Assembly: GCA_003049465.1 (NCBI GenBank)
Contig: PYSS01000001.1
Location: 697,011-761,010 of the forward strand
Source of the DNA: Magnaporthiopsis rhizophila
Lineage: Eukaryota; Ascomycota; Sordariomycetes; Magnaporthales; Magnaporthaceae
Reading direction: 5' to 3'
DNA: 64,000 nt
The notes below the pieces were generated by a model. It made no database searches. It saw nothing but the letters and a program-made list of their open reading frames with translations, and was not told the DNA's origin. Within the stretch, counting starts at the first letter, position 1; each line of letters starts with the position of its first letter. Position numbers and translations under genes: made by a program. This document shows, one piece after another, positions 24,038 to 35,318 of the stretch.

Positions 24038-24572
24038 CTTACCTCACATGCTGGCAGCCTGAATACATACCAAGGGACCGACGGGTAATCTTGGACAGGC
24101 GCAGACACGAGGTCCTTTGTGCACCCTGTGGACCCTGGCAGCCAGAGAAACAGTAGGCGGCAAGGCCACTGCGGGCGCCTGCTTGAAAGGCAATAAAGAG
24201 CTTTCCCACAATATCGCACATCGAAATCTCATCCTGGCCGGGCTTGGATCCTGGCTGTCGGACGTCGTACTTCCCCGGTCCCTAAATTTGAATTTTCGTA
24301 GATTTACCGTGTATCAAACCCCACCATCTGGCGCAGCAGGGTGCGTGGGTCGTTCGTGCGTGGCACTTCTTTTTTTTTCTTTTTTTTTTCCCCTCCTTAC
24401 TTTTTGTCTCCTCAGCTCTTGGCCTGCATAACAAAGGGCTGCCGTTCACTTCCGGGTATGAAAGAAAAGCAAAAAGCATAAGTGATCGGCCGGCGATCTT
24501 CACTCGCTTGTGCAGGCCCAACGCTGCAACACTGTATCACTTTAATAGCATCTCACCTCACCCCGCCAGGGC

Positions 24573-24590
24573 AAAAAAAAAAAAAAAAAA
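24573..24590. repeat. A18 homopolymer
   Basis: A run of 18 A in non-coding DNA upstream of the MAPKKK gene. Confidence 0.9.
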
Positions 24591-25941
24591 GGACAGTCAC
24601 AAACCCCTCGGCCCCTTGGGCGTACATGCAGTCGTGCTCATCTGTTCTCCTTTTCCGCAACTGAGAGGCTGATCAAGGGAGAAGCGATCGGGAGGCCAAC
24701 ACGTCTTTTTCTTCGTCTCTCCTCTGCTTACGCTAATGCACTATCAAGCAATCCCATTCGACGTGGAATGTCGTTCAATGGCAGCTGCAGTGGCGTGTGG
24801 TCTGCAAGCGATTGAGTCTCCAGCACGAGCGGGGCGGGCTAGGGAGACTCGTGCAGCTCTTCTTGTTTCACACCAGCTGCCGCCGCTCTTGGGCAGCAGG
24901 GGTCAGGAAGACCAATCAGGCGCAGAGCCAGCGTCGGCGCCTTCCCAATCCGCCCAGGTCCCCAATCCGAGCTTGCCCACCAGCGAGCTGTCCTGATTCT
25001 TCCAAATTGAATTGTGTCGCGACTGCCTGTGCTGCGGCCTGTAACGCCGACTGGATCCCCGAGCTCTTGCACTGAAGAACAGAAGCCAGCGCCAGCTCAT
25101 GGGCCAGGGTGGGCCAAGCAGCGGATCTGACGGTTCGCACGACCCAACCCTGACCTGGCCCTGCATCCAATCCACTCACGCCATCCGCCCGTCTGGTCCC
25201 ATCCTTGGAGGCGGATGGATGCTGGCTGATACATGCCCACCATCGCGCGCCGCACCCACCACCACCACCACCATCCTGGACCGCAACTCTGACTTCCCGC
25301 TCTTTTGCCCCCCAGGGAAATTAAACCCGCCGCAAACATCTTTAGCACAGACAGCGGCTGCGACTTGGGACCGTCCACCGCCGTTGTCAACCACCCTGGC
25401 GCCCCGTCCGTGCTTTCCTTTTTTCTCCTCCTCGACCGGCTGCTCGCCGTCTGGCCGCTGTGCGTTGTGTTTGTGTCACGTCTCCATTTTTGGACGCCGC
25501 GGCCCACGAGCTAGGTTGCTAGCAAAGCCATATTTGAAACCCTCGTTCCTCCGCCCGCCCTCTCCCCACGCACACGCCCACCACCACATTTTCTTACCTA
25601 GGCACTTGCCTATCTCTACTCACACACCTCTTTCCCCTCCCTTCCCCCCTCTATTCTCTCTTCTATTCTCCATGTGCGGAGCTGCTGCTGGTTCGCAACC
25701 TCGCCCTTCGACCTCGTTGTGACACCACAGCCCGCCTAGCTTTCGGGATATACACATTTTTTTACGCTTCGAAACACTCGCTCGTGTAAATATTACCACC
25801 TGGCCCGCCTGGCAGCTGAGCCTACCACCGCTCTTCTTTTCCTCTCTATCCATACCTCTATCTCGACTTCTCTGCTCGACCGCCACCAGAGGCAAGGGTT
25901 TGTCTGCCACGGGCCCCGCGTAACACACGCAGCAGACGGCC

Positions 25942-28770
25942 ATGTTGGCCTCAAAGTCTCCGTTTTCGCCCTCGCTGGGAGCACCCGGCCCCGGCATGGT
26001 CGCCAGCACCCCCCAGGCCGCCTATGCTCCCGCGAGGAGAGCGGCCCCGCTGCCGTCCACCGCCCAGTCCTTCAGCCCGACCGAGTCCGAGTTCTCGGAC
26101 GACGCCCAACAAGACTCGGTCAAGCACTGGGACGAGGACAAGGTCTGCGAGTACCTCCGCACCGTCCGATGTGGTGAATATGAGAAGATATTCCGCAGGA
26201 ACCACATCACCGGCGAGAACCTCCTCGAGATGGACAAGGATGTCCTCAAAGAGATGGGCATCGACAAAGTCGGTGATCGTGTGCGCCTGTTCCTCAGTAT
26301 CAAGAAGCTGCGGACCAAGGCTATTGCCGGACAGAAGAAGCGTAATAGGGTGAGCCTGAGCCACGCGTGCCATACTTGCTTTGCTGCTTTTTCTGCCCCC
26401 TCTTCCCCGCAGACTTGGTCACATCCGAGTTGACTCATGGACTGACCCTTCCTGTGCTCGCCGTCTCTTCAGGACTCGTTTGGCCCTATCGACAACCAGT
26501 ATACTCCCTCGACCGACTCCCCACGACAGCCCCACTCTGGCGGCCGGGCCGTGGCCACCTCAACGAACAGGCGATACTCGCGCCAGATCGACTCGCTCGA
26601 CGCCGGCAGAGGCGCGACCTCGTCGAGACCGAACTCGCCCCTGCACAGCGGCGAATTCCGCACCGGCGGCCGTCCGCGATATCCCTATCCCGGACAGCCC
26701 ACAACCACATCCGGCTCTGGCGGCATCCCTGGCTCCCCGGAGAGCCGCTCCGCACCTCGATCGGTATTACACACCCACACCAGGTCCGACTCTGGCCAGG
26801 ACGGATCGCTGATGGCTGCGTTACCACAGAACCAGGACGTCATTCGAGTCATCTCCACTGGCGGCGTCACCAAGGTGGTCAAAATTGCCGACTGCAACAC
26901 CTGCGAGGAGGTTATGCGCGTCACGCTCCGCAAGTTCGCCCTCCGCGAGGATCATGAGAGGAATTACTGCTTCTGGGTCCTGTCGGGCACCGTCCCCGAC
27001 CCCAAGCAGTGCCGTCGCCTGGGAGACACGGAGATGTGGCGCGTCATCAAGGACGAGAAGCGGCCCGAACGCAATCGCCTCATCCTCCGCCGGGTCCCCG
27101 CCGGCGAGCCTGGCATGGGCGAGCTCGAGAGGGCTGCTGCCATCGCCCTGGAGGAGGCCCAGCAGACGCATACGCGCGCCATGGACAGCATCGGCTCGCG
27201 GAGCCAGCTGAAGGTGCAGAAGGTGCTTGGCGAGAGCTGGGACAGTCTCCAACCACCACTCTCGCCCGTCTCGTACCAGGACCGCGAGAGGAATGTCCAC
27301 AACGCCGCTCGTGATCTTGAGCGGCCAGCTCCCCCGCAACCACCGCCCCAGCGGAGGAAGGTGCTAAGGCAGTTCGGCGGCTTGAGGCCGCCCAGCGAGC
27401 TGATCGCCTCGGACCTGACCACGTATTTCCCCGATCACAACCGCGAGGACATTGACCGCACCGCCCGCCTGTCCATGCGCCGGTCTGCCCGCCTCAGCAA
27501 GGTCAACAGTCGTCTCAGTGTTGCTAGCAGCTTCAGCATGGCGTCAAGCATACAGGATGTCCCGCCCATTCCCACCATCGCTGACAGCTGGCTTGCCACG
27601 ACTCTCCCCAAGCCCCGCCCCCGTGATCTGGCGAGCCGCCTCGGCTACAGGGATTCGGTGGCATCCTCCATGCTGGACACCCTCCAGGAGGAGGGGGAGC
27701 CGAACCGCAAGTCGTACGTCTCGTTTGCCGACAGTGGGTCGGAGACGGCGGCTGTCAGCGTGACGGATCCCGACGGAAATGTTGTCCGGCATAGCTATTT
27801 CGACGAAGGTAGTACCATCGGCTCCGGATCGGCTGGCTCCGGCTCCTTTGGCGACGTGAGCAAGGCCCTGGACGAGGACGGCGAGGATGCCGACGAGGAC
27901 CTGCAGAGCTTCCTCTCGGGCGAGTCCTGGGACGACAGCAAGTGGATGAAGGGTGCCCTGATCGGACAGGGCTCCTTCGGGTCTGTGTTCCTGGCTCTGC
28001 ACGCCATCACGGGTGAGCTCCTGGCGGTGAAGCAGGTCGAGGCCCCTTCGCCTGGTGCCAACAGCCAGAACGACGCGCGCAAGAAGAGCATGATCGAGGC
28101 GCTCAAGCGTGAGATCAGTCTGCTGCGCGACCTCCGCCACCCCAACATTGTGCAGTATCTCGGTTGCGGATCCTCAGCTGAATCGTTGAACATTTTCCTC
28201 GAGTACGTGCCTGGTGGCTCGGTGCAGACCATGCTGAACTCGTACGGCGCGCTCCCGGAGCCGCTGGTCCGCAGCTTTGTGCGGCAGATCCTTCACGGTC
28301 TTTCGTACCTGCACAACCGCGACATCATCCACCGTGACATCAAGGGCGCCAACATCCTGGTGGACAACAAGGGAACCATCAAGATCTCGGATTTCGGCAT
28401 CTCCAAGAAGGTGGAGGCGACCAACATCCTCAACGGCGCCAACAACGCCAAGCATCGGCCGTCACTGCAGGGCTCCGTCTTCTGGATGGCGCCCGAGGTG
28501 GTCAAGCAGACCAGCTATACGCGCAAGGCTGACATCTGGTCACTCGGCTGCCTGGTCGTGGAGATGATGACGGGCACCCACCCATTCCCCGACTGTACGC
28601 AGCTGCAGGCCATCTTCAAGATTGGCGGTGGCAAGACGACGCCGACGGTGCCTGAGGATGCGAGCACCGAGGCCAAGAGCTTTCTCGCCCAGACGTTTGA
28701 GATGGACCACAACAAGAGGCCCAGCGCCGACGAACTCATGCTCAGCCCTTTCCTGGCTCCCATCACTTAA
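25942..28770 (+). CDS. STE11: MAP kinase kinase kinase, Ste11/Mst11 type
   Basis: This is the MAPKKK at the head of the fungal pheromone/invasive-growth cascade. In rice-blast fungus the orthologue Mst11 acts above Mst7 and Pmk1 in appressorium formation. Exons are 25942-26349 and 26473-28770, giving 901 aa. Residues about 60-126 form a SAM domain (VKHWDEDKVCEYLRTV, LKEMGIDKVGDRVRLF), which binds the Ste50 adaptor. Residues about 256-345 form a Ras-association-like domain (VIRVISTGGVTKVVKI). A Ser/Pro-rich linker follows. The kinase domain is about 626-899, with glycine loop GQGSFGSV, catalytic Lys in LAVKQVE, HRDIKGAN, DFGISKK and WMAPEVV, all intact. The intron lies just after the SAM domain. 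Length and order match the Sordariomycete orthologue. Confidence 0.95.
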
Positions 28771-29982
28771 GATGAGGACCGTCATAATATCCCATGAGTT
28801 CGGAAGATTTGCTTTCTTGATATCTGCCAAGCTGTGTTTGAGCCTTTTTCCATTCTATTTTAAACATCGATTCAAAAGATATCAGTCACTTACCTCCTTA
28901 CCCTGGCCACAAGCTGGTTCAACTAATATTTCACTTCCCGACTATCCCTCGAGATAATATGCGTACTTTTTGTTCCTTGACCTTGCTACCCAGTTCCCAA
29001 CTTAGTCTCTTTTTTTTTTTTTTTTTTTTTTTCTTTATTTACGAAATCACGAATACAAGACACCCACCGGCGTGATTGGCATCAGTGCTGGAGTTGGATT
29101 ATATAGGCAGGAAATGCAATAACTAGGCGTTCTCTCCTCTTCCCCGTCTCACACTGCCATTTCTTTGGGCTTCACTTCTCTGCTCCGATCGTGGAATTAC
29201 GCTGTGAATGCATGGCTGGGCTCTCACGAGATAACACAAATAGGATGAGGGGAGCAAGATGATGGGAACTTGGGCTGTGAACACGCAGCTGGGTCGTCCT
29301 TTTATTTTGTTGTGGATAGTAGCTAGGTGGTGACATCTGCGGCATATCTGGTCATTTCCCCGTGTCGCTCTTCATTTGGTCTCGGTATTTGACTCTCTCG
29401 TAATGTGAAGATGGTCACACTGAGGTATGTCTTTTTCCTGTATAATGTGGGTTGGTGTCGCATTGACAAGCAGGCGGTAATTCTATCTACTCTGCTCAGA
29501 GGCTCTATGTCTGGCTGGTCGGAGAAAACAAAAAGGTAACGTGGTCCCATCCACGCGTGCGCATTTGGCGAGTTCTTGTTATTGTTGCTGACTGGAATGC
29601 AACTAAGCTTTGCGTGGTTAGCTGCGTTGAAACCGCGGTTGTGGCTTGAGGTTATTTTCTCAACAGGCAACAAAGGCCAGCTTGAACAGAAAACACCCGG
29701 AGCTTCCTGCCCGATCGCCAGAAACTTAACACAAAGTTGATGATGGTTCCGGTCTCTCCGGAGATGGCTCTCTTCGCCAATATGAGAAATAGCCAATACC
29801 CGCGCCAGAAAGGCGGGCAGTTTCCGTCGCGGGAGCGGAAGTTAAGTTGGCTTCATCAGTCTTCCCTCCTCATCATGGACAAGATATAGCACCACCACCC
29901 ATCCATCCACTCAGAGGAGAAGAAGAAGAACGTATAATAGGCACTCAAAACACGAAACCCAAAAAGAACAACAACGGCAACG
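28771..29982. other. intergenic, MAPKKK 3' region and GGCT-like promoter
   Basis: About 1.2 kb between two plus-strand genes. It contains a T23 run at 29010-29032 and no supported gene. The stretch 29880-29980 is A/C-rich and probably the leader of the next gene. Confidence 0.5.
29010..29032. repeat. T23 homopolymer
   Basis: A run of 23 T about 240 bp downstream of the MAPKKK stop. Confidence 0.9.
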
Positions 29983-30693
29983 ATGCAACATAGCCGCTCA
30001 TCCTCCCCGTCACTCCCCGGCCACGACCTGTCGCTAAAGCGCGTGGCCGCCGCGACGGTGACGAGGTTCTACTTCTCGTACGGCGTCAACATGCGCGGGT
30101 CGGCCATGCGGGCAAAGTGCGCGGGCAGCCGGGCGGTCGGGCTGGCGCTCCTGCGGGGGCACACGTGGATCGTCAACGCGCTCGGGCTGGCCAACGTCGT
30201 GCGCACCGACCGGCTACGCGAGATCGTGGGTGCCGCTGGGAACGAGGCGTCGCCCCATACCAGCGACGGTGGAGAAGGCGTATACGGGGTCGTGTACGAG
30301 CTGCAACCCGACGACGAGAGGTGGCTAGACGTGTTCCAGGACACGGCTGAGAAGTACCGGAAGTGGGTGCTCGACGTCGAGCTCATCAGAGGACCGCCGG
30401 GATCGACGACGACGGCAACAACGATAACGGTGCCGGCGCTGGTGTACCTCAACTCCAACAGGCGGTGCATGATCCCGTGCTGGCCCAGGGAGGCCGGGTA
30501 CGCGGACAAGATGAACAGGGCCATCGACTGCGCCAGGGGCAAGTTCCAGCTACCTGACGACTACGTCGAGAAGGCGATCCGACCGACCATCTCGGCGTCG
30601 CTCGAATCGCAGCGGTACAGCGAGATTGAAGATCTGGATGAGGTCCTTGATCAGCCGATTCTGACCAGGGCCGAGATCAACTTCTGGAAATGA
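29983..30693 (+). CDS. gamma-glutamylcyclotransferase-like (AIG2/GGCT fold) protein
   Basis: A single-exon protein of 236 aa. The N-terminal FYFSYGVNMRGSAM corresponds to the YGSNM substrate-loop motif of the GGCT fold, and GVYGVVYELQPDDERWLDVFQ matches the next core strand and helix. TVPALVYLNSNRRCMIPCWP and AIDCARGKFQLPDDYVEKAI follow, as in fungal members. Enzymes of this fold release 5-oxoproline from gamma-glutamyl compounds, but many fungal members are uncharacterised, so the reaction is not assigned. The usual Ser in YGSNM is Val here (YGVNM). The ATG at 29983 follows an A-rich leader. Confidence 0.78.
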   Translation: MQHSRSSSPSLPGHDLSLKRVAAATVTRFYFSYGVNMRGSAMRAKCAGSRAVGLALLRGHTWIVNALGLANVVRTDRLREIVGAAGNEASPHTSDGGEGVYGVVYELQPDDERWLDVFQDTAEKYRKWVLDVELIRGPPGSTTTATTITVPALVYLNSNRRCMIPCWPREAGYADKMNRAIDCARGKFQLPDDYVEKAIRPTISASLESQRYSEIEDLDEVLDQPILTRAEINFWK

Positions 30694-31019
30694 AAAAAAA
30701 ACGGCGGGGACAACGAGGCGAGGCTACGTGGCAGCTGTGATAAAACTCGTCGTTTGTATATACGACATGATAATATCCAAGAATGCACATCCCGAAAGAA
30801 TCAGTTCCTGTCCCTGCCCCTACCCTTCCTTCCTTGTGAACGCCAGACAATGCAAATGCTATAATAATGGATGCTATGTACCAAACTGGTTCCCACATCC
30901 CGACTGTTCCTCCCTGAGGATCGGTATGGGAAAGATAACATTTCAGACAAACGTTAGGAAATATAAACAAATAAAGAAAACAGAGCAATAAAAAAAATAA
31001 TATCGTCATGATCGTCACG
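30694..31019. other. convergent 3' region
   Basis: 326 AT-rich bp between the GGCT-like stop and the aspartic-protease stop, with no coding signal. Confidence 0.45.
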
Positions 31020-32474
31020 TCATGGTAGAACCACAAATACCACAGCAGCGACAAACGTCAACAGGGCAGCGGCTCGAGGCGGCAGCAGTCCAGAGGAGGC
31101 GCCCGATTTGCTATTGACGCCGCGGCCAGCGCCCCGCGACAGGCCGGTGGTGGCGGCGACGGGGTTCGGCACGGCCATGGCTCCGGGGACGGCGGCGCGG
31201 CCCTTTCCAATCTCGACGATGTTGCTGCGCGCGGCGTTGAGGCGCGACTGGGCCAACGAGACCTCGTTGTTCTCCAGATCGTAGACGACGTAGGCGGAGC
31301 GCAGGAAGGTGTCGCCCAGGACGTTGGTGCCCTTGCCCGAGCTGGCGAGGCCAAACAGACAGGCGGACCCGCCGCTGCGGAACGTGGGGCGCCGGCCCGA
31401 GGCCGTGACCAGCTCGAGCACCATCTCGCTCATGGGCACCGAGATGGTGGCGGGCGAGCTGAAGGTGAAGTTGAGCATGCGCGTGCGGTCGTCGGCCAGG
31501 GAGCAAGGCACGTAGGCCGCGCCCTCGTTGCTGTCGAACTGGGCGCCGACGGCCTTGTATATGCGCTGGACCATGTCATCGGGCAGGTATGTGAGCGAGG
31601 AGCCCGAGTCGAGGAGGACAGCGAGGGCCATGTCGCCGCCCATGGCCTGCGCCGACTGGCCGGCGCCACCCGTGTAGTGGACCGAGGTCAGGGTGACGAG
31701 GAACTCGGCAAAGACGCCGCCGTTCTGCTGGATAGGCAGGGTGTACAGCGGGCCCTGGAACTTCTCCGTGTCGACGCCGCCGAACAATATGTTGCCGGTG
31801 GTGGCCGCGACGTCGTTGAGCCAGAGGCTGTAGGCGGGCGACGAGATGGCGCCCTGCTCGACCAGCTTGGTGGGCAGGTTGCGGTACGGCTTGAGGCCTG
31901 CGCGGTTGACCTGCACCTCGTTGAGCTCGTAGCCGAGGCCGAGGATGCCCTGGGCCGACGTGCTGTTGTAGCCGACGCCAAACTGCATGCGGTCGACGCT
32001 CGTGGTGCCGATGGTGAGGACATCGGACACGTAGTCTCCCGAGGCACCAGAGCCGTCGACGTACGAGATGTTGAAGACGCTGTTGACGTACTCGTACGTC
32101 GACGACTTGTTGGCCGCGTAGGTGCCCGCAAAGTTGCACGGTCTGTTGGCCAACTCGCACAGCCGCGAGCCGGCCGAGTTGACCCACAGGTCGCTGCTGC
32201 CCGTGTCGAGGTGTAGCCGCAGCATCTGCGGCGGCGTGCCGATGGTCATGTTGGTGAAATAGAGAGTCTCCTGGTTGCTGAGCGTCGACTCTACCGTCCC
32301 CCTCCTCCGTATCCTGTCGTGGCCCAGCGGGTCTGATATCGCCCTCCTTTGCGTCGTCATGCCCACAACCTTGGGCGTCGGAGTGTCCGAACTCATCCTT
32401 TGTATGCTAGCCGCCTCCGTGGCCGTCCATAGCAGCGCCGCCGCAACGGCCAGGAATGTTTTCGCGACCCTCAT
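31020..32474 (-). CDS. secreted, probably GPI-anchored aspartic protease (yapsin-like)
   Basis: A pepsin-family (A1) endopeptidase of 484 aa in one exon. Residues 1-21 (MRVAKTFLAVAAALLWTATEA) are a signal peptide. A basic site RIRRRG near 54-59 would suit propeptide removal. The two catalytic motifs are HLDTGSSDLWV (Asp about 90) and LLDSGSSLTYLP (Asp about 289). The flap region YVDGSGASGDYV and the CELANRPC/PCSL...ACLFG cysteines are present. The C-terminus ends in a Ser/Gly-rich stretch and a hydrophobic tail (ALLTFVAAVVFVVLP), the pattern of a GPI-anchor signal, so wall or plasma-membrane location is inferred. The start at 32474 places the signal peptide at the N-terminus. Confidence 0.92.
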   Translation of the reverse strand: MRVAKTFLAVAAALLWTATEAASIQRMSSDTPTPKVVGMTTQRRAISDPLGHDRIRRRGTVESTLSNQETLYFTNMTIGTPPQMLRLHLDTGSSDLWVNSAGSRLCELANRPCNFAGTYAANKSSTYEYVNSVFNISYVDGSGASGDYVSDVLTIGTTSVDRMQFGVGYNSTSAQGILGLGYELNEVQVNRAGLKPYRNLPTKLVEQGAISSPAYSLWLNDVAATTGNILFGGVDTEKFQGPLYTLPIQQNGGVFAEFLVTLTSVHYTGGAGQSAQAMGGDMALAVLLDSGSSLTYLPDDMVQRIYKAVGAQFDSNEGAAYVPCSLADDRTRMLNFTFSSPATISVPMSEMVLELVTASGRRPTFRSGGSACLFGLASSGKGTNVLGDTFLRSAYVVYDLENNEVSLAQSRLNAARSNIVEIGKGRAAVPGAMAVPNPVAATTGLSRGAGRGVNSKSGASSGLLPPRAAALLTFVAAVVFVVLP

Positions 32475-35318
32475 ATTTACAACCCCCACCTGTATCTCTT
32501 TTTATTTCCCCTCAAGTTGTGCGCCGCTTTCCCACTCGGCTTTAGGCGTCGTTCGTCGTCGTCCTCGAGCGGAAGCTAGTCGGTCCGGTCCGTATAGTTG
32601 GTGTAATATCCCTAAACCCAGAAACGATAGGGAAGAAATTGTTTGTGTCGTGTCGAAGTCGCCCAGAATCCCAAAACTAACACAAAAGTATTATACCAAG
32701 GAAGCAAAAAGGAACCGTCAACTATTACAGGGAGAATCCAAAGAGGCCGAGCGGCAAGAGGCTTGGGAAAGATGTCAAGATATTATTTTTAGTGGGAAAT
32801 GAAAAGACAAAAAAAAAAAAAAAACGAGAGAACGGAACAGGAAAACCACAAGAGAAAACCTGTTTGTTGCTGGAGTAGTAACCGGCTCCAGAGCCACGAG
32901 CCTGCACTTGCCAAGGGAAAAGTGAGAAAAGAAGGGGAAAATGGCAAGCTGGATGTGTATAAAAAAAAGAAAGTATGGAGGACGCGGTGGTTTTGATGCA
33001 GCCAGGGGTTGGGTACGACGTCGTCGCCGGCAGGGGCTGCCTAGGTACCCTAGCCGAGGCTTTGCAGAGCCTTGTCCGATCGACAGGCTTGGACGGCCGG
33101 GGATCGGTTGGGTGGGGGTGGGTACTAATGCGTAGAGATGTTCTGATCCGTCTGATATCTTGCTCTCACCTCCCCAGGAGGTCTTCCAAGATGACAATAA
33201 CTCTAGTATATGTATGTATCTAGAGAATCGTCTGCTGGGCTAAAGAGACGGAGCAACGGGAAGAGCGATCGAGGCAGCACGGGGCGGCTGGCAAGAAGCG
33301 AACCAGACAAGAAAAGAGGCTTCAGCGGCTTGTCCTCTAGGGCAGGGCCGGGGTGACCCTGGGGCGGGACTATTTTGGGGTGGCGGCTTGACACCGTGTC
33401 TGGGTCTGGTGGGCTGCGGGCTGCTCTCGACGGTCGACTCGAGACGAAGCCTGGCGACACAAAGTGTTTTATCCCCCATTCTGCAATTGGCAGAAAGGGC
33501 CATGCGCTGGCGCGTTCCATCTCGGGCGGCGCTCACTCGCTGGGACCGGACTGCACTTGCACTCCACCCCAATCGCCGTCGTGCAAATCATTGGAGCTGG
33601 CAACGCTGACGTGCAACCGCTAAGTATGCTTAAGCCTGCCCTGTCAACCTTGTTCGACGCCGGCCCCCGACGTTCCCGCGGGCACCTGGTTGGGGGATCG
33701 GTCCATGGGGCTGGGACTGGTGACGACCTGGAGGGCGGCTGAGCCAGCGCCGCGTAGCCCTACATGCAAGACGCCGGCCTGCGCCGCCTGGGCTTCCGGG
33801 TCCGATGGGGTTTCCTCTTTTCTTCTTCTCTTTTTCTCGCTAGATGCCCGACTCCTAGCGTTGGGGATGACGTGGACGCAAGGAACCGCCCGCGTCGACG
33901 AACGCGCGTTCTTGGTCTTAAATAGGGGCCAATCTCCGTGCGGGCACAAGCACAGCCACTACTAAGCAAGGGTTGGCTTGATTGCGGCCTCTCTCTTCGT
34001 CGTGGCCGTTGTCCCGGCTGTTTGTCGCTCCTCGTGCCTTGTCTTGAGAAAAACGCTTACCTGCCGTGAAGGAGAGGCAGGATGCGATGCGTGGTAGGTC
34101 GTGATGAATTTGATTGCCCGAGATGGGATGGGATGCAACGCACAGGTGGCTTTTCTCCTGCTCAGACACTTGACTTTTTGCTGGGGTCGATCTCCAAATC
34201 GGGCAGCATCTAACCTGCAGCCCCACCGGGCGCTGGGAACTGAAACTGGAAACTGAGGCGGGGCGCCCGTGCGTTCAGTTGCTTTTTGAGGGGTCTCGAC
34301 CACAACCGCCCGCTGTGCACGACAGAAAACACGACGGCAAAGAGGCAGGCTGCGTCAAGCGTCGCCCAGCCCTCCGCAAATGAAGGTTTGTGCCAGCTTG
34401 ATGGATTTGTTTTGTTTCGCAGCGATCCTATCATGTCAGCTGGCATTATATGTATATATGAATCACACATCTCGACGCCATTCCGTCAGGCTGAGTGGGT
34501 AGAGGAAGTACGACGTTGGACGTCACTCTCTATTTCTGGTTAATCCGACAAGGCTGGGCCTATACCAGTCAATGGGTGTCGGTTTGACAAAAAGTACCTG
34601 CCTACCTACTTAGGTATGGACTGAACGGCCCGGCCCTGGCCACATTATGCGTCAATCACCTAACCGCGGGCTGTTAAAGCTTGTGGTTAGTTGGGGAAAA
34701 TCATCCCGGACCGGTGCTAAGCTTCGTTGGCATGCATCCCTATCCGAGCCCCTTTTGCCGGGCATCTCCCCCGGGGGTCCAGTAGTTTGGCCGCGTCTCT
34801 TGGCCGTGGCGGATGGGAGACGGAGCTGGTACATAGCTGCCGCCTGCCCTTGATAGGCTGGGGATGGGGATGCTGGGCTGCCGCTCTGATGAGCAAGCAA
34901 GCGAGCGCCTCCACGCCGTGCTTGTCGCAGCCTTGAAGCTCGCAGGCGACCTGGATCACCAGCGACGTTGAGCATCCGATCCCAGTAATCACCTCAATGC
35001 GCCGGGAGGTCGCATTATAAATATAACACAGTGTCCAGCAGCAGCCCTCGGCGAGTATTGGTCCGCTAGACGTTATTGGACTCATCACCAGTCACGCACT
35101 GGTATATCACCAGCAGCACAGTCGCAGCCATATGGCACTTATTCGGGTCATCGGCCGTAATGGTGCTACCACGGCATAAAATATATCTAGAGACAAATTC
35201 TAAAAAGAATCTCCCTTAAAATCAGGTGGACACACCCCTAAGGGTATAACAAGGGGAGGCCGTCGCGCCCCTTTGAGACCGGAAAAGAATAAGGATGCCA
35301 TGATAGAATGGAAAGATA
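32475..35318. other. 2.8-kb gene-poor stretch flanking the NLR relic
   Basis: This stretch contains the aspartic-protease promoter, an A16 run (32809-32824) and CCTACCTACTTAGGTA-type motifs near 34600-34620. Several open frames exist but none resembles a family. The right end merges into the 3' end of the ankyrin relic. Confidence 0.45.

Larger units (their letters stand above)
20110..25941. other. 5.8-kb non-coding region upstream of the MAPKKK gene
   Basis: This is the longest gene-poor stretch in the window, between divergent PH/LRR and MAPKKK genes. I see no frame with family resemblance, and open frames are short and overlap one another. It carries several homopolymers (T15 at 22125, T21 at 23316, A22 at 24016, A18 at 24573) and AGGTAGGT at about 22920. 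The last 400 bp before the kinase start (about 25540-25900) are strongly C/T-rich, as in fungal promoters and long leaders. Confidence 0.5.

Noticed and set aside
31576..32216. Long frames on both strands within the aspartic protease
   Set aside because: Out-of-frame shadows; the true frame has signal peptide, both catalytic aspartates and the GPI tail.
32475..35318. A possible hidden gene upstream of the aspartic protease
   Set aside because: Frames are below 150 codons, overlap on both strands, and none shows a domain or intron pattern.
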